DNA of 64,000 nucleotides from an uncultured Lachnospiraceae bacterium. GTDB lineage: Bacteria > Bacillota > Clostridia > Lachnospirales > Lachnospiraceae. The stretch lies in assembly GCA_902781655.1 (NCBI GenBank), contig CACZJZ010000009.1, forward strand, positions 28,583-92,582, written 5' to 3'. The notes under the pieces were generated by a model, which was not told the origin of the DNA, searched no databases, and saw only the letters and a program-made list of their open reading frames with translations. Shown piece after piece: positions 1 through 9,700 of the stretch. Every line of letters begins with the position of its first letter. The stretch's first letter is position 1. The position numbers were made by a program, and so were the translations under genes.

Positions 1-342
1 AATCGGAATGTGCAGGCGCTTGGCACCGATCACGGAAAGGCAGGAATTGGTGTCGCCCAGAACCAGCACTGCGTCCGGCCTGACCTGCACCATCAGCTTG
101 TAGGATTTCTCAATGATATTCCCAATCGTGGCTCCGAGATCATCGCCTACGGCATCCAGATAATAGTCCGGCGCCCGGAGACCGAGATCGTCAAAAAACA
201 CCTGATTGAGGGTGTAGTCGTAGTTCTGACCTGTGTGGACCAGAATCTGCTCAAAGTACCGGTCGCAGCACTTTATGGTGGCGGACAGCCGGATGATCTC
301 CGGCCGCGTGCCGATGATCGTCATCAGCTTCAGCTTTCCCAT
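1..342 (-). CDS. capG: UDP-GlcNAc 2-epimerase (CapG/WecB family), N-terminal part, cut by window edge
   Basis: The 114 visible residues begin MGKLKLMTIIGTRPEII, the start signature of the UDP-N-acetylglucosamine 2-epimerase fold, followed by HTGQNYDYTLNQVFF and a GDTNSCLS segment, both typical of the family. The start ATG at 342 has a GGAGGTG site lying in the end of the upstream capF gene, 2 nt away. After CapE and CapF the expected enzyme is the C2-epimerase CapG/WbjD/FnlC, which completes UDP-N-acetyl-L-fucosamine; that assignment rests on context, because the same fold also serves WecB (UDP-ManNAc synthesis). The C-terminal two thirds lie outside the window. Confidence 0.85.
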   Translation of the reverse strand, partial: MGKLKLMTIIGTRPEIIRLSATIKCCDRYFEQILVHTGQNYDYTLNQVFFDDLGLRAPDYYLDAVGDDLGATIGNIIEKSYKLMVQVRPDAVLVLGDTNSCLSVIGAKRLHIPI

Positions 343-344
343 TG

Positions 345-1511
345 CTACACCTCCTCAAAGTAGGTATCCGGATGGCTGGGGTCAAACTGCTCATTGGCCC
401 ACATGACTGTCACCAGATTTTCCGTCTCACTCAGATTGATAATGTTGTGGGTATAGCCCGGCAGCATATGGACGGCTTGGATCCGGTCACCGCTGACCTC
501 GAATTCGATTTTTTCATCGGAGCCGATTTGGCGTTCCTGAATCAGCCCGTGTCCGGCCACGACCATAAAGAACTCCCACTTGCTGTTGTGCCAGTGCTGC
601 CCTTTGGTGATGCCGGGCTTTGTGATGTTCACGGAGATCTGACCGCAGTTCTTCGTTTTCAGCAGTTCTGTGAAGCTGCCGCGCTCGTCCACATTCATCT
701 TCATCGGGAATGCGATTTTTTCCGGCGGCAGGTAGGAAAGATAGGTGCTGTAGAGCTTCTTCTCAAAGCTGCCTTCCGGAATCTCCGGGAGCAGAAGTGT
801 CTGCGGCTGGTCGTGAAAGGTCTGAAGTAGTCGAACGATCTCGCCCAGCGTCACGCGGTAACTGACCGGAACGCTGCAATATGCTCCATCCGTCCGGTGG
901 GGCTGGCCCTCCATGGCATTTAGGATCTCGTCGATCAGGTCGTCAATGTAGACCAGTTCCAGTTCGACTGCCGGATCCGAAACGGTGATAGGTAGATCCC
1001 GTGCGATATGATGGCAGAATGTCGCCACCACGGAATTGTAGTTGGGGCGGCACCATTTTCCGAACAGATTGGGCAGGCGGTAGATCATCCCGGCTGCGCC
1101 AGTTTCTCTGCCATAGGCAAGAAGCAGCTCCTCCGCCGCCTTCTTGGACTGCCCATAGGGACTCCCGGCATACCGTCCGGCCAGACTGGCCTGAATGGAG
1201 GAGGAGAGCAATACCGGGCACCGGTTACCGCTTTTCCGAAGTATCTCCAACAGGGTACGGGTGAAGTCCGTGTTTCCGGCTGCAAATTCTCCCGGATCCT
1301 GGGGCCGGTTCACGCCAGCCAGATGGACCACGAAATTTGCCTTTTTGCAGTAGTCCGCCAAGGTCTCTGCCGAAGTATCCCGCGTACATAAAAGGATCTC
1401 CTCGATTTGCAGTACGGGCCGGGTCCTGTCTCTGCGATCCTTGATGGTGGAAAGGCGCTGCGTCAGATTCTTCCCGACAAATCCGTTTGCGCCGGTGATC
1501 AGTACATTCAT
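345..1511 (-). CDS. capF: CapF-type bifunctional reductase/epimerase (UDP-L-FucNAc pathway)
   Basis: A 388-residue two-domain enzyme. The N-terminal SDR domain has the Rossmann motif GANGFVGKNL near residue 10 and a YGQSKKAAEE active-site segment near 125. The C-terminal cupin domain carries GQHWHNSKWEFFMVV, matching the metal-binding stretch of Staphylococcus CapF, where the cupin acts as C3-epimerase and the SDR domain as C4-reductase. The ATG at 1511 is preferred because GGAGGAA precedes it and it overlaps the capE stop (TGATG); an in-frame TTG two codons earlier is less likely. It sits between capE and capG, the order seen in fucosamine operons. Cytoplasmic. Confidence 0.92.
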   Translation of the reverse strand: MNVLITGANGFVGKNLTQRLSTIKDRRDRTRPVLQIEEILLCTRDTSAETLADYCKKANFVVHLAGVNRPQDPGEFAAGNTDFTRTLLEILRKSGNRCPVLLSSSIQASLAGRYAGSPYGQSKKAAEELLLAYGRETGAAGMIYRLPNLFGKWCRPNYNSVVATFCHHIARDLPITVSDPAVELELVYIDDLIDEILNAMEGQPHRTDGAYCSVPVSYRVTLGEIVRLLQTFHDQPQTLLLPEIPEGSFEKKLYSTYLSYLPPEKIAFPMKMNVDERGSFTELLKTKNCGQISVNITKPGITKGQHWHNSKWEFFMVVAGHGLIQERQIGSDEKIEFEVSGDRIQAVHMLPGYTHNIINLSETENLVTVMWANEQFDPSHPDTYFEEV

Positions 1512-2539
1512 CAGCAAGTTCCTCCGAACAGCTTCAGCTTTAGAAGAAGCTGTTTCATTTCCTCCACATTCAGCCGGTGCGTATTGTGCGAAGTATACTG
1601 CTCGATTTTGCCGAACTCTGGATTTCCCTTGCTGAAATAGTTGTCATAGTCCAGATCTCGATTATCTGCCGGAATGCGGAAGAAGCCGGGCAGATCTTCC
1701 GCCCGCATCATTTCCTCTGCAGTGACCAGCACCTCAAAGAGCTTTTCACCATGGCGCGTTCCGATAATCGTCGAGCCAAGGTCGGAGTGCTTCAGCTCCA
1801 GCACAGCCTGTGCCAGCGTCTCGATGGTCGCAGCAGGGGCCTTCTGCACGAACAGGTCACCCTGTTCGCCATGCTCAAAGGCATAAAGCACAAGATCTAC
1901 GGCATCGCTGAGCGTCATCATGAAACGGGTCATATTGGGATTCGTGATCGTCAGAGGTTTTCCCTCGTCGATCCGGTCGCAGAACAATGGGATGACTGAG
2001 CCACGGGAAGCCATGACGTTGCCGTACCGCGTCAAACACAGAACCGGATCCCCAGGCAGCATCTGTCTGGAACGGGCAATCACATTCTTCTCCATGACAG
2101 CCTTCGTCATGCCCATAGCGTTGATGGGATAAGCCGCCTTGTCCGTGGACAGGAAGATGGCCTTCTTCACATGGTTTGCCACACAGGCGGAGATCACATT
2201 GTCGGAACCGGCCACATTGGTTTTGACCGCCTCCATGGGATAAAACTCGCATGAGGGCACCTGCTTCAAAGCTGCGGCATGAAATACATAGTCCACACCG
2301 CGGAACACATTCAGAATGGAATTGTAATCCCGCACATCTCCTATGTAAAACTTGATTTTCTCCGCGTGCTGCGGATACAGCTCCTGATAGGTGTGCCGCA
2401 TATCATCCTGCTTCTTCTCATCCCGTGAGAGAATGCGGATCTCTGCAATGTCGGTGGTCAGGAAGCGGCGCAGCACAGCGTTGCCAAAGGAGCCTGTCCC
2501 ACCGGTAATGAGCAGTATTTTATCTTTGAACGATATCAT
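1511..2539 (-). CDS. capE: CapE/WbjB/FnlA-type UDP-GlcNAc 4,6-dehydratase/5-epimerase
   Basis: A 342-residue SDR enzyme, the same length as Staphylococcus aureus CapE. It opens with a GGTGSFGNAVLRRF nucleotide-binding loop and SRDEKKQDDMR, then has IGDVRD, HAAALKQVPSCE, the active-site stretch STDKAAYPINAMGMTKA and RYGNVMASRGSVIPLF, all hallmarks of this family. It carries out the first step from UDP-GlcNAc toward UDP-L-FucNAc by dehydration and C5 inversion, handing the product to CapF. The gene follows the wzx gene by 6 nt and overlaps capF by one base, so the three sugar-nucleotide genes are translationally linked. Confidence 0.95.
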   Translation of the reverse strand: MISFKDKILLITGGTGSFGNAVLRRFLTTDIAEIRILSRDEKKQDDMRHTYQELYPQHAEKIKFYIGDVRDYNSILNVFRGVDYVFHAAALKQVPSCEFYPMEAVKTNVAGSDNVISACVANHVKKAIFLSTDKAAYPINAMGMTKAVMEKNVIARSRQMLPGDPVLCLTRYGNVMASRGSVIPLFCDRIDEGKPLTITNPNMTRFMMTLSDAVDLVLYAFEHGEQGDLFVQKAPAATIETLAQAVLELKHSDLGSTIIGTRHGEKLFEVLVTAEEMMRAEDLPGFFRIPADNRDLDYDNYFSKGNPEFGKIEQYTSHNTHRLNVEEMKQLLLKLKLFGGTC

Positions 2540-2545
2540 CTGGTC

Positions 2546-3865
2546 TTACTCCTTTGTATGATTTCTTTGTTTTTCAGGCAGCACGCCGCGCAAAAGTACG
2601 GCATCCAGCATTAGTTTTGTATTTGGACGTAGCGGGCGAATCAGCGCAGGAAGCAGGATTGTTGTCGAAGCCTGGGTGATCAGCGAGGCCGCAGCGGCTC
2701 CAGATGCTCCCCACGACGGGATCAGCGCAAGATTCAGCACAACATTCAGCACAGCCGCACTGACATACAGGTATTTCAGATATTTCTGTCTGTTTTCGCA
2801 TACCATCCATGCGTTTCTGGCAACACCGAGATAGGAAAACGCCGTGTACCAAACCACGATGCGCAGAGGTCCAACTGCCGGCAAATAGGTTTCTCCATAG
2901 AGAATCAAAATAAAAGGCTTGGCGACAAGGCAGATCATTGCGGATACGAACAGGGACACATAAAAAACAATTGCGTAGAGTTGCCGGTTCTTCCGCTCAT
3001 AGCGCAGGCGGTCCTTCTGAAAACTCTGCACAATCTCCGGATAAAGGGAATCAATGATTGCCGAGAGGATAAAGGCCCATGAAACACTGACCGTCGAAGC
3101 AAGGGAATAATGTCCAACGGCATCTGCGCCAAGCATCTGCTTGAGCATCAGCTTGTCTGTACAGGCATAGATGGAGACCATCAGTCCGGCTATGATAAAG
3201 CTGCCGCTGCTTTGCAGAAGCTCCTTTGCTTTTTTCAGAGAGTAACGGAATCTTGTTCCGCCATTTTTGAAATAAGCGATCAGCAAAAACACCGCAAGTA
3301 CGATGTAATCCAATGCGCTTGCAACGGCGAACCATTCCACACTTTTCCCAAGCACAAGCAAAATAATTTTGTACACAGACATTGCCGCATACGAGACAAG
3401 TTCGGCAATGGCGGAATACTTGGACTGGAGCCTGGCCTGAAACCAGTAGTTGAGGGTATCAAACACCTGAAAAATGAGGCCAATGCTGTACAGCGCTACA
3501 ACCACAACGGTGAGACGTTCTCCTCTGTCCACGACACTGACAATACCGATGATTGCCAATGCAGACAGCAGACTTGAAATCGCCCGCAGCAACAGGGTCG
3601 TTCCAATTGTTTCGCCCTGCTGCTCCGGATGATCCACAAAGTTCTTGACGATCACACTGTTGATGCCAAGCGTACATAGCGAGGCAAAGAATGTCGCATA
3701 TGCCGCTGCGTAATTGATCAGGCCGTAATTGCTTGGGCCAAGATAGCGCGCCGCAAAAATACCAACGACAAAGGCCAGCAGCTTGTTCGCCACTTTGCCG
3801 CCGATGATCCATCCGGCATTTTTAACAACTTTATTCTTTCTGAGCGACTGCAGCAAAATCTTCAA
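2546..3865 (-). CDS. wzx: Wzx-like polysaccharide flippase (MOP superfamily)
   Basis: About 439 residues with 12 or more hydrophobic segments and the opening KNAGWIIGGKVANKLLAFVVGIFAARYLGPSNYG, the usual N-terminus of O-antigen/polysaccharide flippases of the MATE/MOP superfamily. It should move undecaprenyl-linked repeat units across the membrane for Wzy polymerisation. No ATG is available; candidate starts are TTG at 3865 or TTG at 3856, and the latter has the better spaced GGAG. Either start overlaps the end of the acetyltransferase gene by some 25 to 35 nt, indicating coupling. Substrate identity cannot be read from sequence. Confidence 0.88.
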   Translation of the reverse strand: MKILLQSLRKNKVVKNAGWIIGGKVANKLLAFVVGIFAARYLGPSNYGLINYAAAYATFFASLCTLGINSVIVKNFVDHPEQQGETIGTTLLLRAISSLLSALAIIGIVSVVDRGERLTVVVVALYSIGLIFQVFDTLNYWFQARLQSKYSAIAELVSYAAMSVYKIILLVLGKSVEWFAVASALDYIVLAVFLLIAYFKNGGTRFRYSLKKAKELLQSSGSFIIAGLMVSIYACTDKLMLKQMLGADAVGHYSLASTVSVSWAFILSAIIDSLYPEIVQSFQKDRLRYERKNRQLYAIVFYVSLFVSAMICLVAKPFILILYGETYLPAVGPLRIVVWYTAFSYLGVARNAWMVCENRQKYLKYLYVSAAVLNVVLNLALIPSWGASGAAAASLITQASTTILLPALIRPLRPNTKLMLDAVLLRGVLPEKQRNHTKE

Positions 3866-4355
3866 ACTCCTTCACCACTTTAGCTGGGACACCGGCCACC
3901 AGTGTATCCGCCGGCACATCCGTGGAAACACAGGCACAGGCTGCGATCATGCTTCCATCTCCAATGCTCGTATTCAATAGGAGGGTAGATCGACCACCGA
4001 TCCAGACGCCGCGGCCCACTGTAATATGATAGGATTCGCCTTTTCCAGCCCGCCTTTTGTGGTTGCCCATATGGTGTCCTCCCGTCAGGAAGGTAACATC
4101 CGGAGCGATATCGCAGTTATCTCCAATCGTTACTATCCCATTTCCATGAACAGTGAGATTGCATCCGATCCAACAATTTGCGCCAATGCGAAGCGTTCCT
4201 GTATTATAAATTGGCCCGACAATTTTGGTATTTTCTCCGATTTCATAGCCGATGGAACGGAGAAGATTCCTCTTTTCAGAGAAGAACCGGGTTCCCGCCA
4301 GAGTATGATTGACAAGGTATATCACAATTCTTTTTTTGATAGTCTTCAACTTCAT
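3831..4355 (-). CDS. Hexapeptide-repeat (left-handed beta-helix) acetyltransferase
   Basis: A 174-residue protein with hexapeptide turns such as IGANCWIGCNLTV, IGDNCDIAPDVTF and IGDGSMIAACACV, and the terminal VAGVPAKVV loop typical of maltose/colanic-acid type O-acetyltransferases. The TGGHHMGNHKRR segment holds the probable catalytic histidine. It probably O-acetylates a sugar of the repeat unit in the cytoplasm. The start is ATG 4355, which overlaps the upstream glycosyltransferase stop as ATGA and has a GGGAGGA site; a longer in-frame extension to 4397 is rejected. It overlaps the wzx start downstream. Confidence 0.87.
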   Translation of the reverse strand: MKLKTIKKRIVIYLVNHTLAGTRFFSEKRNLLRSIGYEIGENTKIVGPIYNTGTLRIGANCWIGCNLTVHGNGIVTIGDNCDIAPDVTFLTGGHHMGNHKRRAGKGESYHITVGRGVWIGGRSTLLLNTSIGDGSMIAACACVSTDVPADTLVAGVPAKVVKEFEDFAAVAQKE

Positions 4356-5500
4356 CTTTGATACCAGTCCTCCCGCAGCGGCTTTGCGGGGCTGCATGGA
4401 CCGTTCGCAAACAACCCAGAAGCGTCTTTACCGTTCAAAAGGGCGTTCGATAGCTGCAAAAATCGCTTTGCGGCAACCTCCGCATTCCACAATTCTGTAA
4501 TCGTCTGGTACGCCGCTTTTCCAAAGCTATACTGCATAGTCGTATTTTCAAGAAGCCGTCGTACCTTTTCATAAAGCTCCTGAATATTGCCGGAGTGATA
4601 AACGCTTCCATTCACGCCGTCATTTACGAGATAAGGGGTTGCCCCAGCTGCATCGCTGGCAACCACCGCACAGCCGCTGTTCATGGCCTCGTTTAACACA
4701 GCGCCCCAGCCCTCTTGGCGGTCACTTGTGAATAAGCAGATGCCTGCGCTTTCCATATGACGGCGCACGGCTTCCGGAGACATGGCTCCAAGGAATCGTA
4801 TATTGGTCTCCAGCAGCCCAGCTTCTGAAGCCTGCCGCTTGAGCTGCTGCTCCATCTCACCGGTACCGATCATCTCGATTTTGAAGCAGCATCCTGCATC
4901 ATGGAGTCTCCTTGCAACCTCGATCACATCGTCGGGATGCTTCCAGCCCAAGAAGCGTCCACACCACAAAATGGTTGCTTTTGCTTTGCGGTCGATCAAG
5001 TCATCAATGCTGGGATACCGTATCGTCTCCGGGAAATAGCCCCATTTATAGCACCGACCGCGGAAAAGGCCGAATTTTGCATAATCCCCCGCAGTATAGG
5101 CGCTGGCACAGAGCATATACGCCTTTCGCCACGGCGGATTGCAAGCGTGCCAGTGGAAAAAACGTTTTGGATATTTGAGAAGCGGATTTCCTGTCTTTAA
5201 GATTCGCTCGGAATATCGGAAAAACAATTTGGCCTTTTTACCGTATTCCTTTGTCTGACGCTCTGGAAAGGAACCGGCTATCAAAACATCCAGATTACTT
5301 AACTGCTTCTGGACCTCCTGATCTGATGCCGAACAGGTATATGGACGCGCCAAATCATTTCCCCACCCGAGATTCTTTCGCTCCGTATCCATCTCTTTAT
5401 GCGCCACGAAGCAATAGTTGTGATTTGTCAATTCATAGAGGGCATCGGATAGAGGGACTTGATGATGCGTAAAGTAATTGCTGCAAAAAAGAATTCTCAT
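4352..5500 (-). CDS. Glycosyltransferase family 4
   Basis: A 382-residue GT-B enzyme. The N-terminal half starts MRILFCSNYFTHHQ; the C-terminal Rossmann half has ILWCGRFLGWKHPDDVIE, then IRFLGAMSPEAVRRHMESA, and the nucleotide-sugar binding stretch SDRQEGWGAVLNEAMNSGCAVVAS, with the E-x7-E pair of retaining GT4 enzymes. It presumably adds one sugar of the repeat unit at the inner membrane face. The start ATG overlaps the preceding glycosyltransferase stop (ATGA) and its own stop overlaps the acetyltransferase start in the same way. The sugar transferred is unknown. Confidence 0.88.
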   Translation of the reverse strand: MRILFCSNYFTHHQVPLSDALYELTNHNYCFVAHKEMDTERKNLGWGNDLARPYTCSASDQEVQKQLSNLDVLIAGSFPERQTKEYGKKAKLFFRYSERILKTGNPLLKYPKRFFHWHACNPPWRKAYMLCASAYTAGDYAKFGLFRGRCYKWGYFPETIRYPSIDDLIDRKAKATILWCGRFLGWKHPDDVIEVARRLHDAGCCFKIEMIGTGEMEQQLKRQASEAGLLETNIRFLGAMSPEAVRRHMESAGICLFTSDRQEGWGAVLNEAMNSGCAVVASDAAGATPYLVNDGVNGSVYHSGNIQELYEKVRRLLENTTMQYSFGKAAYQTITELWNAEVAAKRFLQLSNALLNGKDASGLFANGPCSPAKPLREDWYQR

Positions 5501-6717
5501 GTAGCCATCACACGCCCTTTTCCCAAAGTAGACAAAACATTTTCATAGAGTTCAACATAGCCCTGATACACCGTATCTTTGTCAAAACGCGCCATTTTTT
5601 TAGGATCCGCACGCCAGTTGCTGTCTGCCACGTCTCTCACAGCATTCTCCAATGCCTGTATATCGCCCTGCGGAACCAAGCGTCCATTTCCCGGTGCTAC
5701 CGTTTCAGGACAACCGTCTGTCTTATATACCACCACCGGCGTTCCGCACGCCTGGGCCTCTACCGTAGTCAGGCCAAAGGTTTCCTCATAGGTAGGGTTC
5801 ACAAACACATCTGCAGCGGAGTACCACTGTGCCAACTCTGTTTGATTTGCCGTGCGTAAAAGCCCAAGCACATCGGAAGGAATATCCGGCAGTTGCTTTT
5901 CAATCAGGCCAATCAAAACCACCTGATAGTCAGAACCGAGGCGGTCAGCAAGTGTCAGCAAATCCGGCAGACCCTTGCGTGCATTCCATGCATTTGCTAC
6001 CCCGAGGACAATTTTCTTATCTTCCAGATGATACTTTTCACGCAAGCTGCTGGACTGTGGACAGAAAACCGTGCGGTCGATTCCGTTGGGGATAACGGTT
6101 CGCGGGTAGTTCTGTAGGAACGACCGGGAAACCTGATCCGCAAGCCACTGCGAGGGTGTGGTGATAGTCAGATTCTTCACACCGGTAAAGGCGTTCTTTT
6201 TGCGAAGGAAGTTGCGCCTTACATCGCCCTTCCAATAGCATTGCGGATACCGGTACAGCAATTTGCAGTCCCGACACTCCGTCTGCCATTGCACACACTT
6301 GACTTGCGAGAAATGTGTGCAATGTCCGGTAAAAGTCCAGCAATCATGCAAAGTCCAAACGACGGGGATATTCGCTTCCTTCAAAAAGCGGAACAGCATC
6401 TCGTAATTCACATAGAAGCCGTGCAGCGTGTGCAGGTGGATAAGATCAGGCTGAAACGCTCTGATCTCTCGGATCATCTTTCTGGTCGCCGCCCAGGAAT
6501 ATAGACCCGCGTGGTCTGTGAATCGTGATACTGCGTTGTGAAAGTAAAAGCCGAAATCTCCGGATACTTTCACTGCGTCCGCATTGTCGGAGCATACTCC
6601 CGTTCCATATAAAGCCTTTACATCATTGCCATGCTTTTTCAGCAGGTTCATGATATCAGCGATGATTTTTCCAGTGCTTCCGGTCCCATATACCAAATTG
6701 ACAAACAGCACTTTCAT
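5497..6717 (-). CDS. Glycosyltransferase family 4
   Basis: A 406-residue GT4 enzyme starting MKVLFVNLVYGTGSTGKI, with a conserved middle stretch (TLHDCWTFTGHCTHF) and a run of cysteines (CVQWQTECRDCKLL). The donor site is EETFGLTTVEAQACGTPVVV. It is a clear paralogue of the enzyme at 22087-23208, which shares the GSTG start, the LHDCWAFTGHC block and the cysteine run. The ATG at 6717 is chosen over 6726 because the GGAG is too close to the latter. It follows the terminator behind the 1748-residue gene, so it may need its own promoter, which I could not pinpoint. Confidence 0.88.
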   Translation of the reverse strand: MKVLFVNLVYGTGSTGKIIADIMNLLKKHGNDVKALYGTGVCSDNADAVKVSGDFGFYFHNAVSRFTDHAGLYSWAATRKMIREIRAFQPDLIHLHTLHGFYVNYEMLFRFLKEANIPVVWTLHDCWTFTGHCTHFSQVKCVQWQTECRDCKLLYRYPQCYWKGDVRRNFLRKKNAFTGVKNLTITTPSQWLADQVSRSFLQNYPRTVIPNGIDRTVFCPQSSSLREKYHLEDKKIVLGVANAWNARKGLPDLLTLADRLGSDYQVVLIGLIEKQLPDIPSDVLGLLRTANQTELAQWYSAADVFVNPTYEETFGLTTVEAQACGTPVVVYKTDGCPETVAPGNGRLVPQGDIQALENAVRDVADSNWRADPKKMARFDKDTVYQGYVELYENVLSTLGKGRVMAT

Positions 6718-6749
6718 CCTTCTCATCTCCGATGTTGTGTGATAAAAGA

Positions 6750-6785
6750 GAACCGCCGAGGTGCCAAGGTGCGCCCCGGCGGTTC
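6750..6785 (-). terminator. Rho-independent terminator behind the 1748-residue gene
   Basis: GAACCGCCG (6750-6758) pairs perfectly with CGGCGGTTC (6777-6785). Read on the minus strand the stem is followed by TCTTTTATC. It lies 8 nt past the stop of the large repeat-protein gene and separates it from the downstream glycosyltransferase block. Confidence 0.75.
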
Positions 6786-6793
6786 CAGTGTAT

Positions 6794-9700
6794 TTACTCG
6801 GTTTCGCTGTTCAGAATCATCCGGCCAGCACTGTCAAAGTTGTAATATCCCACCGGCATCAGGCCGTGCGTCCAGTACACATAGTAGCTGCGGTCATGGA
6901 CGACCTCACAGGTGGAACGCACATAGTAGTAGTCGCCGTCGATCTGGATCAGGCCGGCATAAGCACGTTCGCCGTTCCGATAGAAGTACAGGCTTCCATC
7001 TTCCTCGTAGATTCCGTTCTTCAGAGGTGCGACGCTACCTGTCAGTTTGCCATCTGCGTCGAAGTGATATCTGCCCTGGGGCATCAGGTCATGCGTCCAG
7101 GAAATGTAGTAATCGCAATCGCGTACCACTTCACACTTGGAATTCACATAGTAGTAATCATCGCCAATTTTGATGAGGCCCGCATAGGTCAGTTTTCCAT
7201 TGACATAGTAATGCAGAACGCCATCTTCCTCGACGATGCCATTCTTCGGAGTGCCGGTCAGCTTTCCGTTTTCATCGAACGTGTAGTAACCGGCTTCCTT
7301 CAGGCCGTGCGTCCAAGTGATCCAATATACGCAATCGGTCACGACCTCGCCGTTGCTGCGGACATAATAGAAGTCACCGTCAATTTCAATCAGGCCGACA
7401 TAGGTTACCTTGCCATTGACATAGTAACGAAGTACGCCGTCATCGTCCTTTACGATGCCATTCTTGTCCGTTGCGCCCTGAATGAGTTTGCCCTCTGCGT
7501 CAAAGGCATAGGTTCCTTCCTCCATCAGGCCGTTCATTCTGGAGCAGTAGTAGGTCTGGTTCACGATCAGCTGGCCCTTGCTGTTGGCATAGTAGTAATC
7601 GTCACCGATCTTGATCATGCCTGCAGGAGCCTTGATGCCGTCGACATAGTAGAAGAGGTCTTCGCCATCCTTCAGGATCCCGTTCTTGCTGGTGTCCTCG
7701 TCGTGCAGAATGACGCCGTTTTCATCGAAGTAGTAGCCCCACTCCGGAAGTGCAAGGCCATTGGTCTTATGGAGCCAGCAATCCTTACCGTTCAGCACAG
7801 TGCTCTTTACCGCTGCCGAGAGGGTCAGGCCCTCACGCTCCTCCAGATTCTTCTGGACTGCGAAGTAATAATAGTTGACCGTGCCGTTCTCCTTGACAAC
7901 GCGCTTCAAACCTGCTTCCTCTTCGATGATGCCGCTGTTGAGCCAATAGGTGTCTTCTCCGACGCTGTAAACGCCGGTAACGTCGCTCTGGAATACGCCT
8001 TCCGCATCAAAGACGCAGCGTGCGGTTTCAGTTGCTCCATTGGGGATCAGCGTCGTGATTCCAGTAGCCGCGTACCCGGTTTCGGTATCCAGATAGTAGG
8101 TCTCACCGTCGATGACCGTCCAGCCGGTCTTCTGCAGTTCGCCGTCCTTGTAGTACTGCTTGCCGTTTGCATCCTTAAGCCAGCCGTTCCAGAACTGCCA
8201 CTGTGCATACAGCGTCATATCTCCGGTCAGTTCAAGAATTGCGCCCTCATCGGCATAGGTAGCGCCGCTGCCATCGGCGGCGGTGTTCCAGCCGATGAAC
8301 TTGTAGCCCTCACGGGTGAAGGCGTTGGTATTCAAGGCAGTGTCCACACCGACTTCAAAGCGCTGAGGCTCCATACTGCCTTCGCCGCCGTTGGCATTGA
8401 AGGTGATGGTGTAGAACACACGGGCAGATGCAGAGTACTGTGCCGTATAAGTGGCATCCTCTTCAGCAACCACAACCTCCGGACTCCAGCCGGTGAAGGT
8501 GTAGCGGTAGTTGTCGTCAGGAGCCTTATCCGTACTGTCCTTGAAGGAAGGCATGGTGCCCTTCAGATAATCTTCCTCAGCTACGACCTCGCCATCGATC
8601 ACCCAGGTGATGTGTGCGCCAGTCTTAGGAATTTCCTTGCCTTGTTTCAGCAGTTCATTGCAGACAGAGCAGTAGGTGTCGCCGGTGTAACCGGGTGTCG
8701 TAAGCGTTGCTTCGACCGCATTGCGAATCTCCGGTTTGTGACCGGTAGCCGGGATTACTTCCTGTTTAACAATGACTTCGTTGCAAACAGAGCAATGCTT
8801 GCCTTCCGTCAGGCCAGGCTCGGTGCAGGTCGGAGCCTTTGCTGCGTCAATGACTTCGGTGTGACCCTTGGCTGGAATCTCTGTCTGTGCAACGATGATC
8901 TCATTGCAGACGGAGCAGTGCTTGCCCTCAGTCTTGCCGGGTTCGGTGCAGGTCGGCTCAACTGCCGGATCAATGACCTCGGTATGGCCCTTGGCCGGGA
9001 TCTCTTCCTGGGCAACGAGTACAGTATTGCAGACGGAGCAGTGCTTGCCTTCGGTCAGACCAGTCTCCGTGCAGGTCGGAGCCTTTGCTGCATCGATTAC
9101 TTCTGTGTGGCCGGTCGCAGGGATCTCTTCCATACCGGAGAGGATTGCCTCGCAAACGGAGCACTTCGTACCGGCTTTATGACCAGCCTCGGTGCAGGTA
9201 GCGGGCTGTTCCGCAACTTCAACAGGGGTATGCCCGGTTGCATCGATCGCTTCGGTCTTGGTTGCATTGCAAACTGTGCAGGTGTAGGTCTTGACACCGG
9301 CATTCTCACAGGTAGGAGAGGTCGTGATCTCGCCCTCATTCCAGCTGTGGCCCTTGGCGGGGATCTCTTCCTGTGCTTTGATCACCGTTCCGCAGACAGA
9401 GCAGCGGGTACCGTCCGTCAGGCCGGTATCGGTGCAGGTCGCTTCCTTGCCAGGAATGGTTTCTTCCTTGTGGCCGGTCGCGGGAATCACTTCCTGCGCA
9501 ATGAGAACTTCGTTGCAGACGGAGCAGTGCTTACCCTCAGTCTTGCCGGGTTCCGTGCAGGTCGGCTCAACGGCAGCATCAATGGCCTCGATATGGCCCT
9601 TAGCCTCAATGGCCTCGCCCTTGGTGATTTCTTTGCCGCAGATGGCGCAGACCGTATCGCCGGTGTAGCCGTCCTCGGTGCAGGTGGCATCCTTCTTGTT

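Noticed and set aside
345-830. + strand frames over capF and capG
   Set aside because: Opposite to enzymes with full motif sets; no own ribosome site or family signature.
8610-9700. Regular repeats considered as a CRISPR array
   Set aside because: Repeats are in frame, about 123 bp long and protein-coding; no short repeat/spacer pattern or cas genes nearby.
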